From Bacillota bacterium (GTDB lineage: Bacteria; Bacillota; Clostridia; Christensenellales; Aristaeellaceae): a stretch of 35,460 nt of DNA. A model generated the notes under the pieces. The model had not been told where the DNA came from. It was given only the letters and a program-made list of their open reading frames with translations, and searched no databases. Both the position numbers and the translations under genes were made by a program. The stretch covers positions 1 through 35,460 of the forward strand of contig JAEWYP010000008.1 in NCBI GenBank assembly GCA_023395615.1, given 5' to 3'. Positions 25,724 through 33,389 of this stretch are shown one piece after another; position 1 is the first letter of the stretch; each line of letters starts with the position of its first letter.

Positions 25724-25924
25724 ATGCCTAAGCAAAAAACCCATCGCGGCGCCGCCAAGCGTTTCTCCTTTACGAAAAACGGCCAGGTGAAGCACAAGCA
25801 GATGAACGCCAATCATCAGGTGCACCTCAAGACCACCAAGCGTACCCGCCACCTGCGCGCGGACGGCGTGATCGACAACCCGACCGAGGCCCGCACCATC
25901 CACAAGCTGCTTCCCTACAAATAA
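25724..25924 (+). CDS. rpmI: 50S ribosomal protein L35 (bL35)
   Basis: 66 residues, the standard length, strongly basic. ATG 25724 lies eight bases after GAGGAGG; an upstream in-frame ATG at 25703 precedes that site and is rejected. The family start MPKQKTHRGAAKRF and a core with KTTKRTRHLR are present. It is part of the large subunit and lies between infC and rplT as in most bacteria. Confidence 0.98.
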   Translation: MPKQKTHRGAAKRFSFTKNGQVKHKQMNANHQVHLKTTKRTRHLRADGVIDNPTEARTIHKLLPYK

Positions 25925-25960
25925 AGACGCTTCGCTGATTTTTTCAAGGAGGAAAGAAAC

Positions 25961-26305
25961 ATGGCACGTATTAAAGGGGCCGTGAATGCACACAAGAAGC
26001 GCCGTAAGGTGCTCAAGCTTGCCAAAGGCTATTTTGGCGCAAAATCCCGGCAGTACCGCTCCGCCAACGAGCAGGTGGCTCGCAGCCTTCGTTTTGCTTT
26101 TGCGGGCCGCAAGATGCGCAAACGCGACTTCCGCCGTTTGTGGATCACCCGTATCAACGCCGCTGCCCGCCTGAACGACATGAGCTATTCGGTGCTGATG
26201 AACGGCCTGAAGAAGAACCACATCGTGATCAACCGCAAAATGCTTGCCGACATCGCCGTGAACGATCCCGAGGCTTTCAAGAAGATCGTCGAGAGCGCAA
26301 AATGA
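25961..26305 (+). CDS. rplT: 50S ribosomal protein L20 (bL20)
   Basis: 114 residues. ATG 25961 follows AAGGAGG. L20 is an early 23S rRNA-binding assembly protein and in Bacillota the repressor of its own operon through the leader. Typical segments are MARIKGAV, KKRRKVLKLAKGYFG, and RDFRRLWITRINAA, then the C-terminal RNA-binding domain with LNGLKK-like NGLKKNHI. It ends the operon and is followed within about 35 bases by a strong terminator. Confidence 0.98.
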   Translation: MARIKGAVNAHKKRRKVLKLAKGYFGAKSRQYRSANEQVARSLRFAFAGRKMRKRDFRRLWITRINAAARLNDMSYSVLMNGLKKNHIVINRKMLADIAVNDPEAFKKIVESAK

Positions 26306-26336
26306 CGGCCGCCGTTGCGGAGTATCGCAAAGCATA

Positions 26337-26371
26337 AAAACCGGAGCATCGAAAAGACGCTTCGGTTTTTT
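26337..26371 (+). terminator. Terminator of the infC-rpmI-rplT operon
   Basis: CCGGAGC (26341-26347) pairs with GCTTCGG (26359-26365, one G-U), with flanking A and T pairs and a run of six T at 26366-26371. Confidence 0.9.
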
Positions 26372-26433
26372 GTTTGCTCGCGGAGGGTTCGGAGTAACGA
26401 AAAAAATGAGGTTTGATGTAGCCAATCCTTATC

Positions 26434-27669
26434 CTATTTCAATTCATCCCGGCGTTCCAGCAGTTCCCCGTACAGCCCCGCATAGCGGGCGTACTGCCCG
26501 CGCTTTTCGTACTGTTCCGCGCGGGCGCGGCAGGCTTGCGGAGATTTCGGCTGGTCGCACAGGCGCGCGCAGGCGGCGGCGACGGCTTCCAGATCGTATT
26601 CCGGCACCACCTCGCCCACCTCGGCGGTTACGGTTTCCGGCAGAGCGGTTGCGTCGTAACAGAGCGCCTGCGTGCCGCAGGCGAGGGCTTCCAGCAGGGT
26701 CAGACCCTGCGTTTCCTCGTGGCTCAGGCTCAGGCACAGGTCGGCTGCGGTGTACAGGGCGCGCAGCTCCCGCACGGTCTGGGTGCGGGGCAGCCCCAGC
26801 AGGTTATCCGGAAGGTTCTGGCGCTGTGATGGCGACAGGCCCACGGCGACGATCATCAGGTCCTCCCTTAACAGGGGGGCAAGCGCGATCAGGTCGTCAA
26901 GCCCCTTGCGCGGTTCCCAGGTGCTGGCTACGCTCAGCAGCATCCGGCGGCCTTTTAGCGCGTCCAACCCGTAGCGTTTGGCTACGTCGGCTACCAGATC
27001 GGGTTCTTCGCAGGGGCGAAAATCAGTCAGGTCAATCCCGTTGGGGATCACGCGCAGCGGGCGTTTGCCCAGAAAAGAGCGGCTCGCCTCCTGCCCCATC
27101 CACACCGAGGGAGTGACCAGCGTCAGGTTCGGCACGGAAAGGAAGGCGGTTCGCTTTTCCTGCCAGTTGCGGGCGGATTGATCAATCAGCAGGCTTTGCG
27201 GATAGGCGTGTCGCTGGGGGCAATGGCCGCAGCCGGAGTGCCACCGGCTGCATTTGGCCATGGAGTAATACGCGCAGTGACCGGTGAACGGCCAGCAGTC
27301 GTGCAGCGTCCACACCACGGGCAGGTTGGCCTTCGCCAGCCAGGCAAACAGCATGCGCACGTCCAGATAATACCCGTGCAGATTGTGCAGGTGCACGATG
27401 TCCGGCTTGTATAGCTCCAGCTGGCGGATCAGTCTGCGGGTGGCCCGGTGGCTGAAAAAGCCGGAACGGTCCAGCAGCCGCGCGCCCACCCCGTGCAGCC
27501 ATTTATCCACCCGGTTGCCGATCCGGTAGCCGGGCACGGCGCGCGGGGGATTGCCGCGGGAATAGCAAAGCAGCGCCCGGTGGCCCATCTCCTGCACCGT
27601 TTCGCAGATGCCCACGGCCACGTTGCCCGTGCTGAGGCTTGAGATGACGTTGATGTGCGCAACCCGCAT
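26434..27669 (-). CDS. Family 4 glycosyltransferase
   Basis: 411 residues. ATG 27669 has AGGAG upstream and gives the GT-B start MRVAHINVI; an upstream in-frame extension lacks a ribosome site. The Rossmann N-domain includes VHLHNLHGYYLD and a cysteine-rich stretch from HDCWPF to GHCPQRHAYP with at least five Cys, as in WcaC-like colanic-acid-type transferases. The C-domain has VIPNGIDLTDFRP, STWEPRKGLDDLI and the donor-binding E-x7-E in SHEETQGLTLLEAL. It would move a sugar from a nucleotide donor onto a glycan chain on the inner face of the membrane. No polysaccharide locus surrounds it, so its product is unknown. Confidence 0.88.
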   Translation of the reverse strand: MRVAHINVISSLSTGNVAVGICETVQEMGHRALLCYSRGNPPRAVPGYRIGNRVDKWLHGVGARLLDRSGFFSHRATRRLIRQLELYKPDIVHLHNLHGYYLDVRMLFAWLAKANLPVVWTLHDCWPFTGHCAYYSMAKCSRWHSGCGHCPQRHAYPQSLLIDQSARNWQEKRTAFLSVPNLTLVTPSVWMGQEASRSFLGKRPLRVIPNGIDLTDFRPCEEPDLVADVAKRYGLDALKGRRMLLSVASTWEPRKGLDDLIALAPLLREDLMIVAVGLSPSQRQNLPDNLLGLPRTQTVRELRALYTAADLCLSLSHEETQGLTLLEALACGTQALCYDATALPETVTAEVGEVVPEYDLEAVAAACARLCDQPKSPQACRARAEQYEKRGQYARYAGLYGELLERRDELK

Positions 27670-27698
27670 GGCGTTTCTCCTGTTCTGTAAAATGCGAA

Positions 27699-27733
27699 GG
27701 GGACGCCGCGCCTTATGCCGGCGGAACGTCCCC
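27699..27733 (-). terminator. Hairpin after the rubrerythrin gene
   Basis: GGGGACG (27699-27705) and CGTCCCC (27727-27733) pair, with an inner CCGC/GCGG stem. Reading leftward it is followed by CTTCGCATTTT, so it could end rubrerythrin transcription and reduce read-through into the glycosyltransferase gene. Confidence 0.45.
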
Positions 27734-27757
27734 ATTATGCGGCGGTATACTGAAACC

Positions 27758-28300
27758 TCAGTAGTTTTCGGCCTTGATCTGGAAGAACGAGCGGGGGTGT
27801 TTGCATACGGGGCACAGCTCCGGGGCTTTCTTGCCGATCACGATATGGCCGCAGTTGGCGCACTGCCACACCTGATCACCGTCGCGGCTGAACACCACGC
27901 CCTCCTGAATGTTGGCCAGCAGCTTGCGATAGCGTTCCTCGTGGGTCTTTTCAATCTTGGCTACCATCGTAAACAAACCGGCAATCTGGTCGAAACCTTC
28001 CTGTTTGGCTTCCTCGGCCATGCGGATGTACATATCCGTCCATTCGTAGTTCTCGCCTTCGGCAGCGTCCAGCAGGTTGGCTTCGGTGCCGGGCACTTCG
28101 CCGTTGTGTAGAAGCTTAAACCAGATTTTGGCGTGCTCTTTTTCGTTGGCGGCGGTCTCCTCAAACAGGGCGGCAATCTGCTCGTATCCATCCTTGCGGG
28201 CCTTGGACGCGTAATAAGTGTACTTGTTGCGGGCTTTGCTTTCTCCTGCGAACGCGTCCTGCAGATTTGCTTCCGTACGGGTCCCTTTCAGTTCTTTCAT
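27758..28300 (-). CDS. Rubrerythrin
   Basis: 180 residues, usual size. ATG 28300 follows AAGGAGG. A cytoplasmic non-haem iron peroxidase of anaerobes, reducing hydrogen peroxide with electrons from rubredoxin-type donors. The ferritin-like four-helix part has diiron ligands in AGESKARNKY (Glu20), NEKEHAK (Glu53, His56), MAEEAK and IEKTHEERY (Glu117, His120). The C-terminal rubredoxin domain has Cys147, Cys150, Cys163 and Cys166 in CANC and CPVC. All iron-binding residues are present. It points to an anaerobic lifestyle with exposure to oxygen. Confidence 0.96.
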   Translation of the reverse strand: MKELKGTRTEANLQDAFAGESKARNKYTYYASKARKDGYEQIAALFEETAANEKEHAKIWFKLLHNGEVPGTEANLLDAAEGENYEWTDMYIRMAEEAKQEGFDQIAGLFTMVAKIEKTHEERYRKLLANIQEGVVFSRDGDQVWQCANCGHIVIGKKAPELCPVCKHPRSFFQIKAENY

Positions 28301-28333
28301 GGTTGGTTCCTCCTTGTTTTCATTTTGTAATCG

Positions 28334-28354
28334 CCGGCGCCGTGACGGCGCCGG
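28334..28354. other. Very stable GC hairpin with a three-base loop
   Basis: CCGGCGCCG (28334-28342), TGA, CGGCGCCGG (28346-28354): a perfect 9-bp GC stem in the rubrerythrin upstream region, just after the stop of the CHAP-protein gene. Neither strand has a U-tract. It could stall or protect mRNA, or separate the two leftward genes. Confidence 0.55.
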
Positions 28355-28407
28355 GTGAATGGGCGTCTACAGATGCCATACCCGCCTCGTACAAGGGCGA
28401 AACAGGG

Positions 28408-29427
28408 TTATTGCCACGTGGCGCCGAAGCCGAACACGGCCCAGTGGTCGGTATGCAGTTCGTACTGCAGAAGCGGGTCGGTCTGTTCTGCGGCGGGCAA
28501 CGTACTCATATTGCTTTGCAGCTTCTTGCCTTTTTCTACACCTACTGTATGGTTATCGGCGTTACTGTCGTACAGGTAACAGTAACTTTTCACGGTGTTG
28601 CTCATATTGCCTTCCACAGTGGTGACCCGGTAGAGGCCGTTTCCCTGATCTGCCGCGTCTACCACGATGCCGATGTGCGTGGCGCGGTACCCGTTGGAAA
28701 GATCCGCGTAGATCACCAGATAACCGGGGCGCGGAACGCCCACGAACCGGTTGATCTTGTTAAAACCGTCATACTGGTTGCCCACCTGACCCTCGCGGAA
28801 CAGTACCACGCCCTTCGGGTCGGCGGAGGCGGCATCCTGCTCGTCAATGGGGTTGTTGCCGCTCGCGTTGGCGCACCAGATGGTGAAAACCGAGCACCAG
28901 CCGACTTCTTTCTTTTTTCCGTAGTACCATTTGGCGTACTTGTTATACTTGGGCAGGCGCGCACGGTGGGTAGTAAGGTATTCGCGCCGGGCCACGTAGG
29001 TAAGCGCGCGGATGCTCTGCGGCATCGCATCGTCCGCAACCGTCACAGTGAAGGGTACGTCGCCTGTGGCGGCGTGATACGTAACGGTCGCCGTGCCTGC
29101 GGATACGGCAGTCATCAGCCCCTGCGCGTCTACCGTGACCACGCCGGAATCGCTGGTTTCAAAAGTGCCGTTCACGGCGGGCAGGGTGAGGGTATCCAGT
29201 TTGTCATGCGGGGTAATCTCCGGAGACACGCTGGGCACATAAGCGGTTTCCCCGGTGCGCAGGGTAAGGGTTCCGGTTTGCAGTGCTTCCTGCAGGGGGC
29301 TTTGCAGTGCCGCGGCCGCCTGACTGAACAGGGCAAGCTCTGCTTCGCTATCCGCCAGCGCCGCGCTGCTGAGGGACAGGGTGAGCGCCGCCAGCAGAAG
29401 ACAAACCGTTTGCCGAAATCGGTTCAA
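28408..29427 (-). CDS. Secreted Ig-like (BIG2) and CHAP-domain hydrolase
   Basis: 339 residues. The start is TTG at 29427 with GAGGAG upstream; a nearby ATG is out of frame. A signal peptide covers 1-25, with cleavage likely after SSAALA. Residues about 55-131 look like a bacterial Ig-like domain, ending in VVTVDAQGLMTAVSAGTATVTY, typical of BIG2. Then comes a CHAP-type cysteine peptidase/amidase: GWCSVF with Cys178, ATHIGIVV with His251, and VEGNMS with Glu272/Asn274, spaced as expected for the catalytic set. It probably cuts peptidoglycan peptides outside the cell, in growth, division or autolysis. It has an extended -10 promoter. Confidence 0.85.
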   Translation of the reverse strand: MNRFRQTVCLLLAALTLSLSSAALADSEAELALFSQAAAALQSPLQEALQTGTLTLRTGETAYVPSVSPEITPHDKLDTLTLPAVNGTFETSDSGVVTVDAQGLMTAVSAGTATVTYHAATGDVPFTVTVADDAMPQSIRALTYVARREYLTTHRARLPKYNKYAKWYYGKKKEVGWCSVFTIWCANASGNNPIDEQDAASADPKGVVLFREGQVGNQYDGFNKINRFVGVPRPGYLVIYADLSNGYRATHIGIVVDAADQGNGLYRVTTVEGNMSNTVKSYCYLYDSNADNHTVGVEKGKKLQSNMSTLPAAEQTDPLLQYELHTDHWAVFGFGATWQ

Positions 29428-29455
29428 AAATGATCATCTCCTCAGGAATAAGCCC

Positions 29456-29484
29456 AGTATATCACAGCCGCGTGCGAATGAAAA
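29456..29484 (-). promoter_or_regulatory. Promoter of the CHAP-protein gene
   Basis: On the minus strand, an extended -10 TGATATACT (hexamer at 29461-29456) with a weak -35 TTTTCA (29484-29479) 17 bases away. The weak -35 fits an extended -10 promoter. Confidence 0.6.
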
Positions 29485-29491
29485 CCCTGCC

Positions 29492-29526
29492 CAGGTAAGC
29501 GATGGTGAATCATCATCGCTTACCTG
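29492..29526. promoter_or_regulatory. Perfect 13-bp inverted repeat between divergent promoters, candidate operator
   Basis: CAGGTAAGCGATG (29492-29504) and CATCGCTTACCTG (29514-29526) with a 9-base centre. It sits 7 bases from the leftward -35 and 2 bases from the rightward -35, so one dimeric regulator could control both promoters. GTGCGAATG occurs on both sides (29472-29480 and 29541-29549). It lacks a U-tract, which argues against a terminator. The regulator is unknown. Confidence 0.6.
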
Positions 29527-29528
29527 TA

Positions 29529-29558
29529 TTGGTGATGGCTGTGCGAATGTGCTATACT
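29529..29558 (+). promoter_or_regulatory. Promoter of queH
   Basis: TTGGTG (29529-29534), 18 bases, TATACT (29553-29558). The -35 abuts the 13-bp inverted repeat. Confidence 0.6.
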
Positions 29559-29625
29559 GAACCGGGCCTGTTTGCGCGCCGGCGGCGGCAAACAGAACGA
29601 AACGAACGGGCGGGAGGCGATCCGG

Positions 29626-30336
29626 TTGAAACTGCTGCTGCACATCTGCTGCGCGCCCTGCTCGGTGGAATGCATTAAAAGTCTGCGGGCTGAGGGTATC
29701 GAGCCGACGGGCTATTGGTATAACCCTAATATCCATCCGTTTACGGAGTATCGCGCGCGTCGCAACACGGTAACGGACTATGCTCAGTCTATCGGGCTTG
29801 CGCTGGAAATGAACGATTTTTACGGGCTGCGGCCTTTTTGCGTCGCTGTGGCGGAAAACATCAACGGCCGATGCGGCGTGTGCTATGCCTGCCGGATGCG
29901 GGAAACGGCCCGTTACGCCGCGTTGCACGGATTTACCCATTTTTCCACCACGCTTTTATACAGCCCCTATCAGAAACACAATCTGTTGCGGGCCGCGGCG
30001 GAGGAAGCGGCGGAGGAGTTCGGCGTGGAATTTTTGTACCGGGATTTTCGCCCTCTCTTCCGGCAGGGACAGGAGGAGGCGCGGGCGTTGAACCTGTATC
30101 TGCAAAAATACTGCGGATGCGTGTTCAGCGAGGAGGAGCGTTACAGCAAACGCTACCAGAAGCTGGCGGCCCATGCGCGGCACGCGGAAGACATGGAAAC
30201 GTACGGCGGGACGGAGCAGGTGAGGGCCGGGCTTTTATCCGCGGGGCTTCGGTTCGAGGCTGCGGCGCAGGCCGAGGCGTGCGCCTATGCTGCCGCGATG
30301 GCGCAACCCGCGCAACCCGGGCCGGACGCGGAGTAG
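29626..30336 (+). CDS. queH: Epoxyqueuosine reductase QueH
   Basis: 236 residues. The start chosen is TTG 29626, eight bases after GGGAGG; an earlier in-frame start at 29572 lacks a good site. QueH performs the last step of queuosine tRNA modification, reducing epoxyqueuosine to queuosine without cobalamin. Cysteines of the family are present: vicinal Cys8-Cys9 and Cys12 in HICCAPCS, and Cys83, Cys86 and Cys89 in GRCGVCYAC, which bind a 4Fe-4S cluster and metal. YNPNIHP and TTLLYSPYQ are typical. The C-terminal 30 residues are alanine-rich and probably dispensable. No other queuosine gene is nearby; the organism may salvage queuine. Confidence 0.93.
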   Translation: MKLLLHICCAPCSVECIKSLRAEGIEPTGYWYNPNIHPFTEYRARRNTVTDYAQSIGLALEMNDFYGLRPFCVAVAENINGRCGVCYACRMRETARYAALHGFTHFSTTLLYSPYQKHNLLRAAAEEAAEEFGVEFLYRDFRPLFRQGQEEARALNLYLQKYCGCVFSEEERYSKRYQKLAAHARHAEDMETYGGTEQVRAGLLSAGLRFEAAAQAEACAYAAAMAQPAQPGPDAE

Positions 30337-30417
30337 AACCTGTCGGGGGGAACTGCCCGCACCAGGGCGGACAAGCACGCAGGCGCGTATTTACCGCCGC
30401 TGTATTATAATATGGAA

Positions 30418-30457
30418 CACCCCTTCCCGCTGCGTGGCGTACGCCCGGGAAGGGGTG
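30418..30457. terminator. Bidirectional terminator-like hairpin
   Basis: CACCCCTTCCCG (30418-30429) and CGGGAAGGGGTG (30446-30457) form a perfect 12-bp stem with a 16-base loop between convergent queH and a membrane-protein gene. U-tracts are weak on both sides. CAAGCAC (30372-30378) can alternatively pair with GTGCTTG (30455-30461). Confidence 0.7.
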
Positions 30458-30499
30458 CTTGCATTTCGGATGTTTTATATCAGGAAGGAATGTGGGGGA

Positions 30500-31018
30500 T
30501 CAGGCGACGTGGAACGCCGCGCCGGCCAGTTTGTAAAACAGGATGATCACCCAGGCATACAGACAGACGAATTTCGCGGAGGTTACGAAGCCCGCCAGCC
30601 CCGCCAGCCCGCTTTTCCGGTCGGGGTAGGCGCTTTGCAACACCAGCAACAGGCTGTTCTCCACTACGTCCAGCACGGCGCGCGCAACGCTTGTGCCGGC
30701 CATCAGCCAGAAAAGTGTTGTGCCGTAGCCTGCAACGTTCAGGCTTACGGACACCATCGCACCCAGAAAGAACAGGATAAATCCGAAATCCAGCAGCCAG
30801 TAGCGGCGCATCAGCGGGCGGCCCGCCTCACCGGCTTCTCCGAGAATGGCGTACAACTCGTCTGCCGTATAGTGAAAGTGCATATCCGGCATCCGAAACT
30901 CCTTCTCCCGTTTGGAAGGGAGCTTGCGCGGGCTTTTCGGGGAAAGCTCCATCTGCCAGTAAAACACGCCCACCCCCAGGGCGGAAATCAGGATCGCGAC
31001 GACGAATGTCCAATTCAT
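30500..31018 (-). CDS. Small membrane protein of unknown function
   Basis: 172 residues. ATG 31018 follows GGGAGG by seven bases. An N-terminal helix at about 1-18 is followed by a basic cytoplasmic segment of 50 residues, then three hydrophobic stretches near 75-95, 100-125 and 145-165. A polar pattern VARAVLDVVENS lies between the second and third and may be functional, since charged residues sit next to membrane segments. No family was recognised. It is in line with the kinase-like and MATE genes but 72 bases from them. Confidence 0.7.
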   Translation of the reverse strand: MNWTFVVAILISALGVGVFYWQMELSPKSPRKLPSKREKEFRMPDMHFHYTADELYAILGEAGEAGRPLMRRYWLLDFGFILFFLGAMVSVSLNVAGYGTTLFWLMAGTSVARAVLDVVENSLLLVLQSAYPDRKSGLAGLAGFVTSAKFVCLYAWVIILFYKLAGAAFHVA

Positions 31019-31090
31019 GGGCAGACCTCCCGAAAGTATCAATTATGGAATGTGCACGGTTCTACTGCGGGGAAACGCTTCCATGGGTGC

Positions 31091-31918
31091 TTATCCTCGC
31101 CGCAGGCCGATCTGCGTGCAGGGCACCGCACCGCTCACCAGCGCAGATACGTGATGGCGGGCATGCCCGATAATTACGCGGCTGCCGTGCTCGGCGGCGC
31201 GCAGCGCGTATTCCAGCTTGGCTTTGGCGCCGCCGGCACCCGCGCGGCTCGCGCCGTCGCAGTGGGTCATCAGTTCTCCCACGCGGGCGCGCAGGGCGGG
31301 CAGATCGTCGCAAAGCACATCCCGCACAAGCGTGGACGGGTCGCCCCGGTCCAGATAGATGCCCTCGGTGCCGGTCAGCAGCACCAGCGTTTTCGCGCCG
31401 ACCAGCGAGGCGATTACGGCGGCGGTCTCGTCGTTATCCACGCATTCCACCACTTCTTCCCCGTCACGGCGGCGGCTGGCCAGTTCCATCTTGCGCATTT
31501 CCTCGTCGCTTACGGGGTCGTTATAATTGATGATGGGGATGCAGTCCTGCCCGGCGGCGCGCAGCAGCAGCTGGCGGATATGCTCCCGCTTGGTGGGATC
31601 GTTAAAATGCGTATGCTCTACCAGCAACTGGCGCACGCCGTATTCCGGATGTACAAACCGGCGGTAGGTATCCATCAGCACAATTTGCCCCTGCGCGGCG
31701 TAATCGGTCTTGTCCTGTTCCGGGTCGCCGCTCAACTCCCGACCGGTGCGGTGCAGGTAGTCCAGCCGGCCGATTTCGGTCGCGCCGCTGGTGACCAGCG
31801 CCATGCCGGGGCGCAGATCGTCGCCCAGACGCTGAAAAATGTTATAGTCGATTGCGCCGTCGTCCCGCTGGATCAACGCCATGCTGCCGATTTTAATCAC
31901 CAGATCAATCGCATTCAA
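31091..31918 (-). CDS. Glutamate 5-kinase-like amino acid kinase
   Basis: 275 residues. TTG 31918 lies inside the upstream MATE gene (14-base overlap), preceded by GGGGAG seven bases away, so translation is coupled. The amino-acid-kinase fold is clear: VIKIGS at the start, LVTSGATEIG, NYNDPVSDEE, CVDNDETAAVIA and LVLLTGTEGIYL, then GAGGAKAKLEYA in place of GTGGMxTKLxAA. ProB phosphorylates glutamate as the first step to proline. Here the glutamate-binding loop contains an unusual Arg-rich insertion (RKMELASRRRDGEE), there is no PUA domain, and no proA follows. It may be a true ProB, since some lack PUA, or a relative with another substrate. Residues for phosphate transfer look intact. Confidence 0.75.
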   Translation of the reverse strand: MNAIDLVIKIGSMALIQRDDGAIDYNIFQRLGDDLRPGMALVTSGATEIGRLDYLHRTGRELSGDPEQDKTDYAAQGQIVLMDTYRRFVHPEYGVRQLLVEHTHFNDPTKREHIRQLLLRAAGQDCIPIINYNDPVSDEEMRKMELASRRRDGEEVVECVDNDETAAVIASLVGAKTLVLLTGTEGIYLDRGDPSTLVRDVLCDDLPALRARVGELMTHCDGASRAGAGGAKAKLEYALRAAEHGSRVIIGHARHHVSALVSGAVPCTQIGLRRG

Positions 31919-33329
31919 GCACGGACTCCCCTTTCTTTTCGGTAATGTTGTTCAGCCATTTGCGCCCGATGTAATGAGGTACGCCGATGGCGATTTTAAC
32001 GATTTCATCCGCAAAGGTGCACAGGTACACGTATTCGACCGGCCAGTGGAAAACGAACGTGGCAACCGCCGCCAGTGGCACGCCGACCAGCCACATGCTG
32101 CCCACGTCCAGCAGAAGGCTGAACACCGTATCGCCGCCGCTGCGCAGGATGCCCACGACATTGATGCAGTTGAACGCCCGGAACCACATCGTGGCGGCGC
32201 TGAACAGCAGGATAATCTTCGCCTTGTCGATTACCTCCGGCGACAGCCCGCCGAACATCGACAGGATGGGCAGACGGATCGCAACCAGCACCACGCCCAG
32301 CGCGGCGCCCGCGGCCATCGCCCCGGCGATCATCCGCTTGCCGTACAGGTAGGCTTCTTCCTTGCGGCCCGCGCCAAGCGTTTTACCGATAATAATGGCG
32401 GTGGCATGCATCATGCCGAAGATAAATACCCATACCAGGCTGTCGATGGTGGAGCAGATTCCCGTGGCCGCTACAGCCACGTCGCCCATGCGGCCGTAGT
32501 ATACGCCGTACATGGTGGTGCCCAGCGCCCAAAGCCCTTCATTGAAAATGACCGGTACGACCATTTTCACAAACCGGCGTACAAAGCCACGGTCCCGGGC
32601 AAACAATTGCTTCAGCGGCGCGCCCGCGGGCAGATGTTTGCCGTAGGCAAAGGCCAGTACGATGACTAATTGTACGCCGGCGGCGATGTCGGTTGCAATA
32701 GCCGCGCCGTAAACGCCCATGGAGGGGAACCCGAAATGTCCGAAAATGAAAGCGTAGTTAAGCAGAGTGTTCGTCGCGATGCTCGCAACCCCCGCGATCA
32801 GCGGGATGTAGGTTTTTTCACCCGCTTTGATGCACATGGCGTATACGGTGCTCAGCGCAACAAGGTAGTAGCTGGGGGTGACGGCAAGCAGGTAGGTAAC
32901 GGCCATTTCGTGGCTTGCGCCGTCGGGCAGGAACCAGCTGATAATCTGCCGGGGAAACAGCACCGCGCCCGCGATAAACAGCGCCGAGATCAGCGTGACT
33001 GCCACCAGTGATATGCCCATGGCATGCCGCATACGCGGGATGTCCCGCGCACCCCAGTACTGGCTCATAAAGATTGCGCCGCCGGATACGGTGCCAAAAC
33101 AGAACAGCTGGAATACGAAAGTGTAGCGGTTGGCCTGCGTTACGGCGGAATACGCCGCGTCACCCAGGCTGGAAACCATCAGGCTGTCGATGATGTGCAG
33201 GGAGGAGCCGACCAGCTCCTGCAAAATGATGGGCAGGGCTACGGCGGCCACCCATTTGGTAAAGGGACGATCCCAACACAGGCAGGTGCGTACAAACGCG
33301 ACGGCCCGTGCGAATGGCGAACGATTCAT
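31905..33329 (-). CDS. MATE family efflux transporter
   Basis: 474 residues. ATG 33329 follows GGAGG by six bases. About twelve transmembrane helices in two homologous halves, the usual MATE plan. Conserved features: the first helix with ALPIILQELVGSSLHIIDSLMVSSLG, QANRYTFVFQLF, and ISQYWGAR-like MSQYWGARD in the first half, and FGMMHATAIIIGKTLGAGR in the second. MATE proteins export drugs or metabolites using sodium or proton gradients. The overlap with the downstream kinase-like gene suggests that both are needed together, perhaps export or control of a related metabolite. Substrate unknown. Confidence 0.92.
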   Translation of the reverse strand: MNRSPFARAVAFVRTCLCWDRPFTKWVAAVALPIILQELVGSSLHIIDSLMVSSLGDAAYSAVTQANRYTFVFQLFCFGTVSGGAIFMSQYWGARDIPRMRHAMGISLVAVTLISALFIAGAVLFPRQIISWFLPDGASHEMAVTYLLAVTPSYYLVALSTVYAMCIKAGEKTYIPLIAGVASIATNTLLNYAFIFGHFGFPSMGVYGAAIATDIAAGVQLVIVLAFAYGKHLPAGAPLKQLFARDRGFVRRFVKMVVPVIFNEGLWALGTTMYGVYYGRMGDVAVAATGICSTIDSLVWVFIFGMMHATAIIIGKTLGAGRKEEAYLYGKRMIAGAMAAGAALGVVLVAIRLPILSMFGGLSPEVIDKAKIILLFSAATMWFRAFNCINVVGILRSGGDTVFSLLLDVGSMWLVGVPLAAVATFVFHWPVEYVYLCTFADEIVKIAIGVPHYIGRKWLNNITEKKGESVLECD

Positions 33330-33389
33330 CCAATTCCTCCGTTATCTTCCCCGCGGGGGAGGGGAAAGCCGAGCGTCAGCCGGCGGTTA

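Noticed and set aside
28267..29433. 388-codon rightward open frame over the CHAP gene
   Set aside because: It is antisense to a gene with a signal peptide and catalytic motifs and shows no protein-family features.
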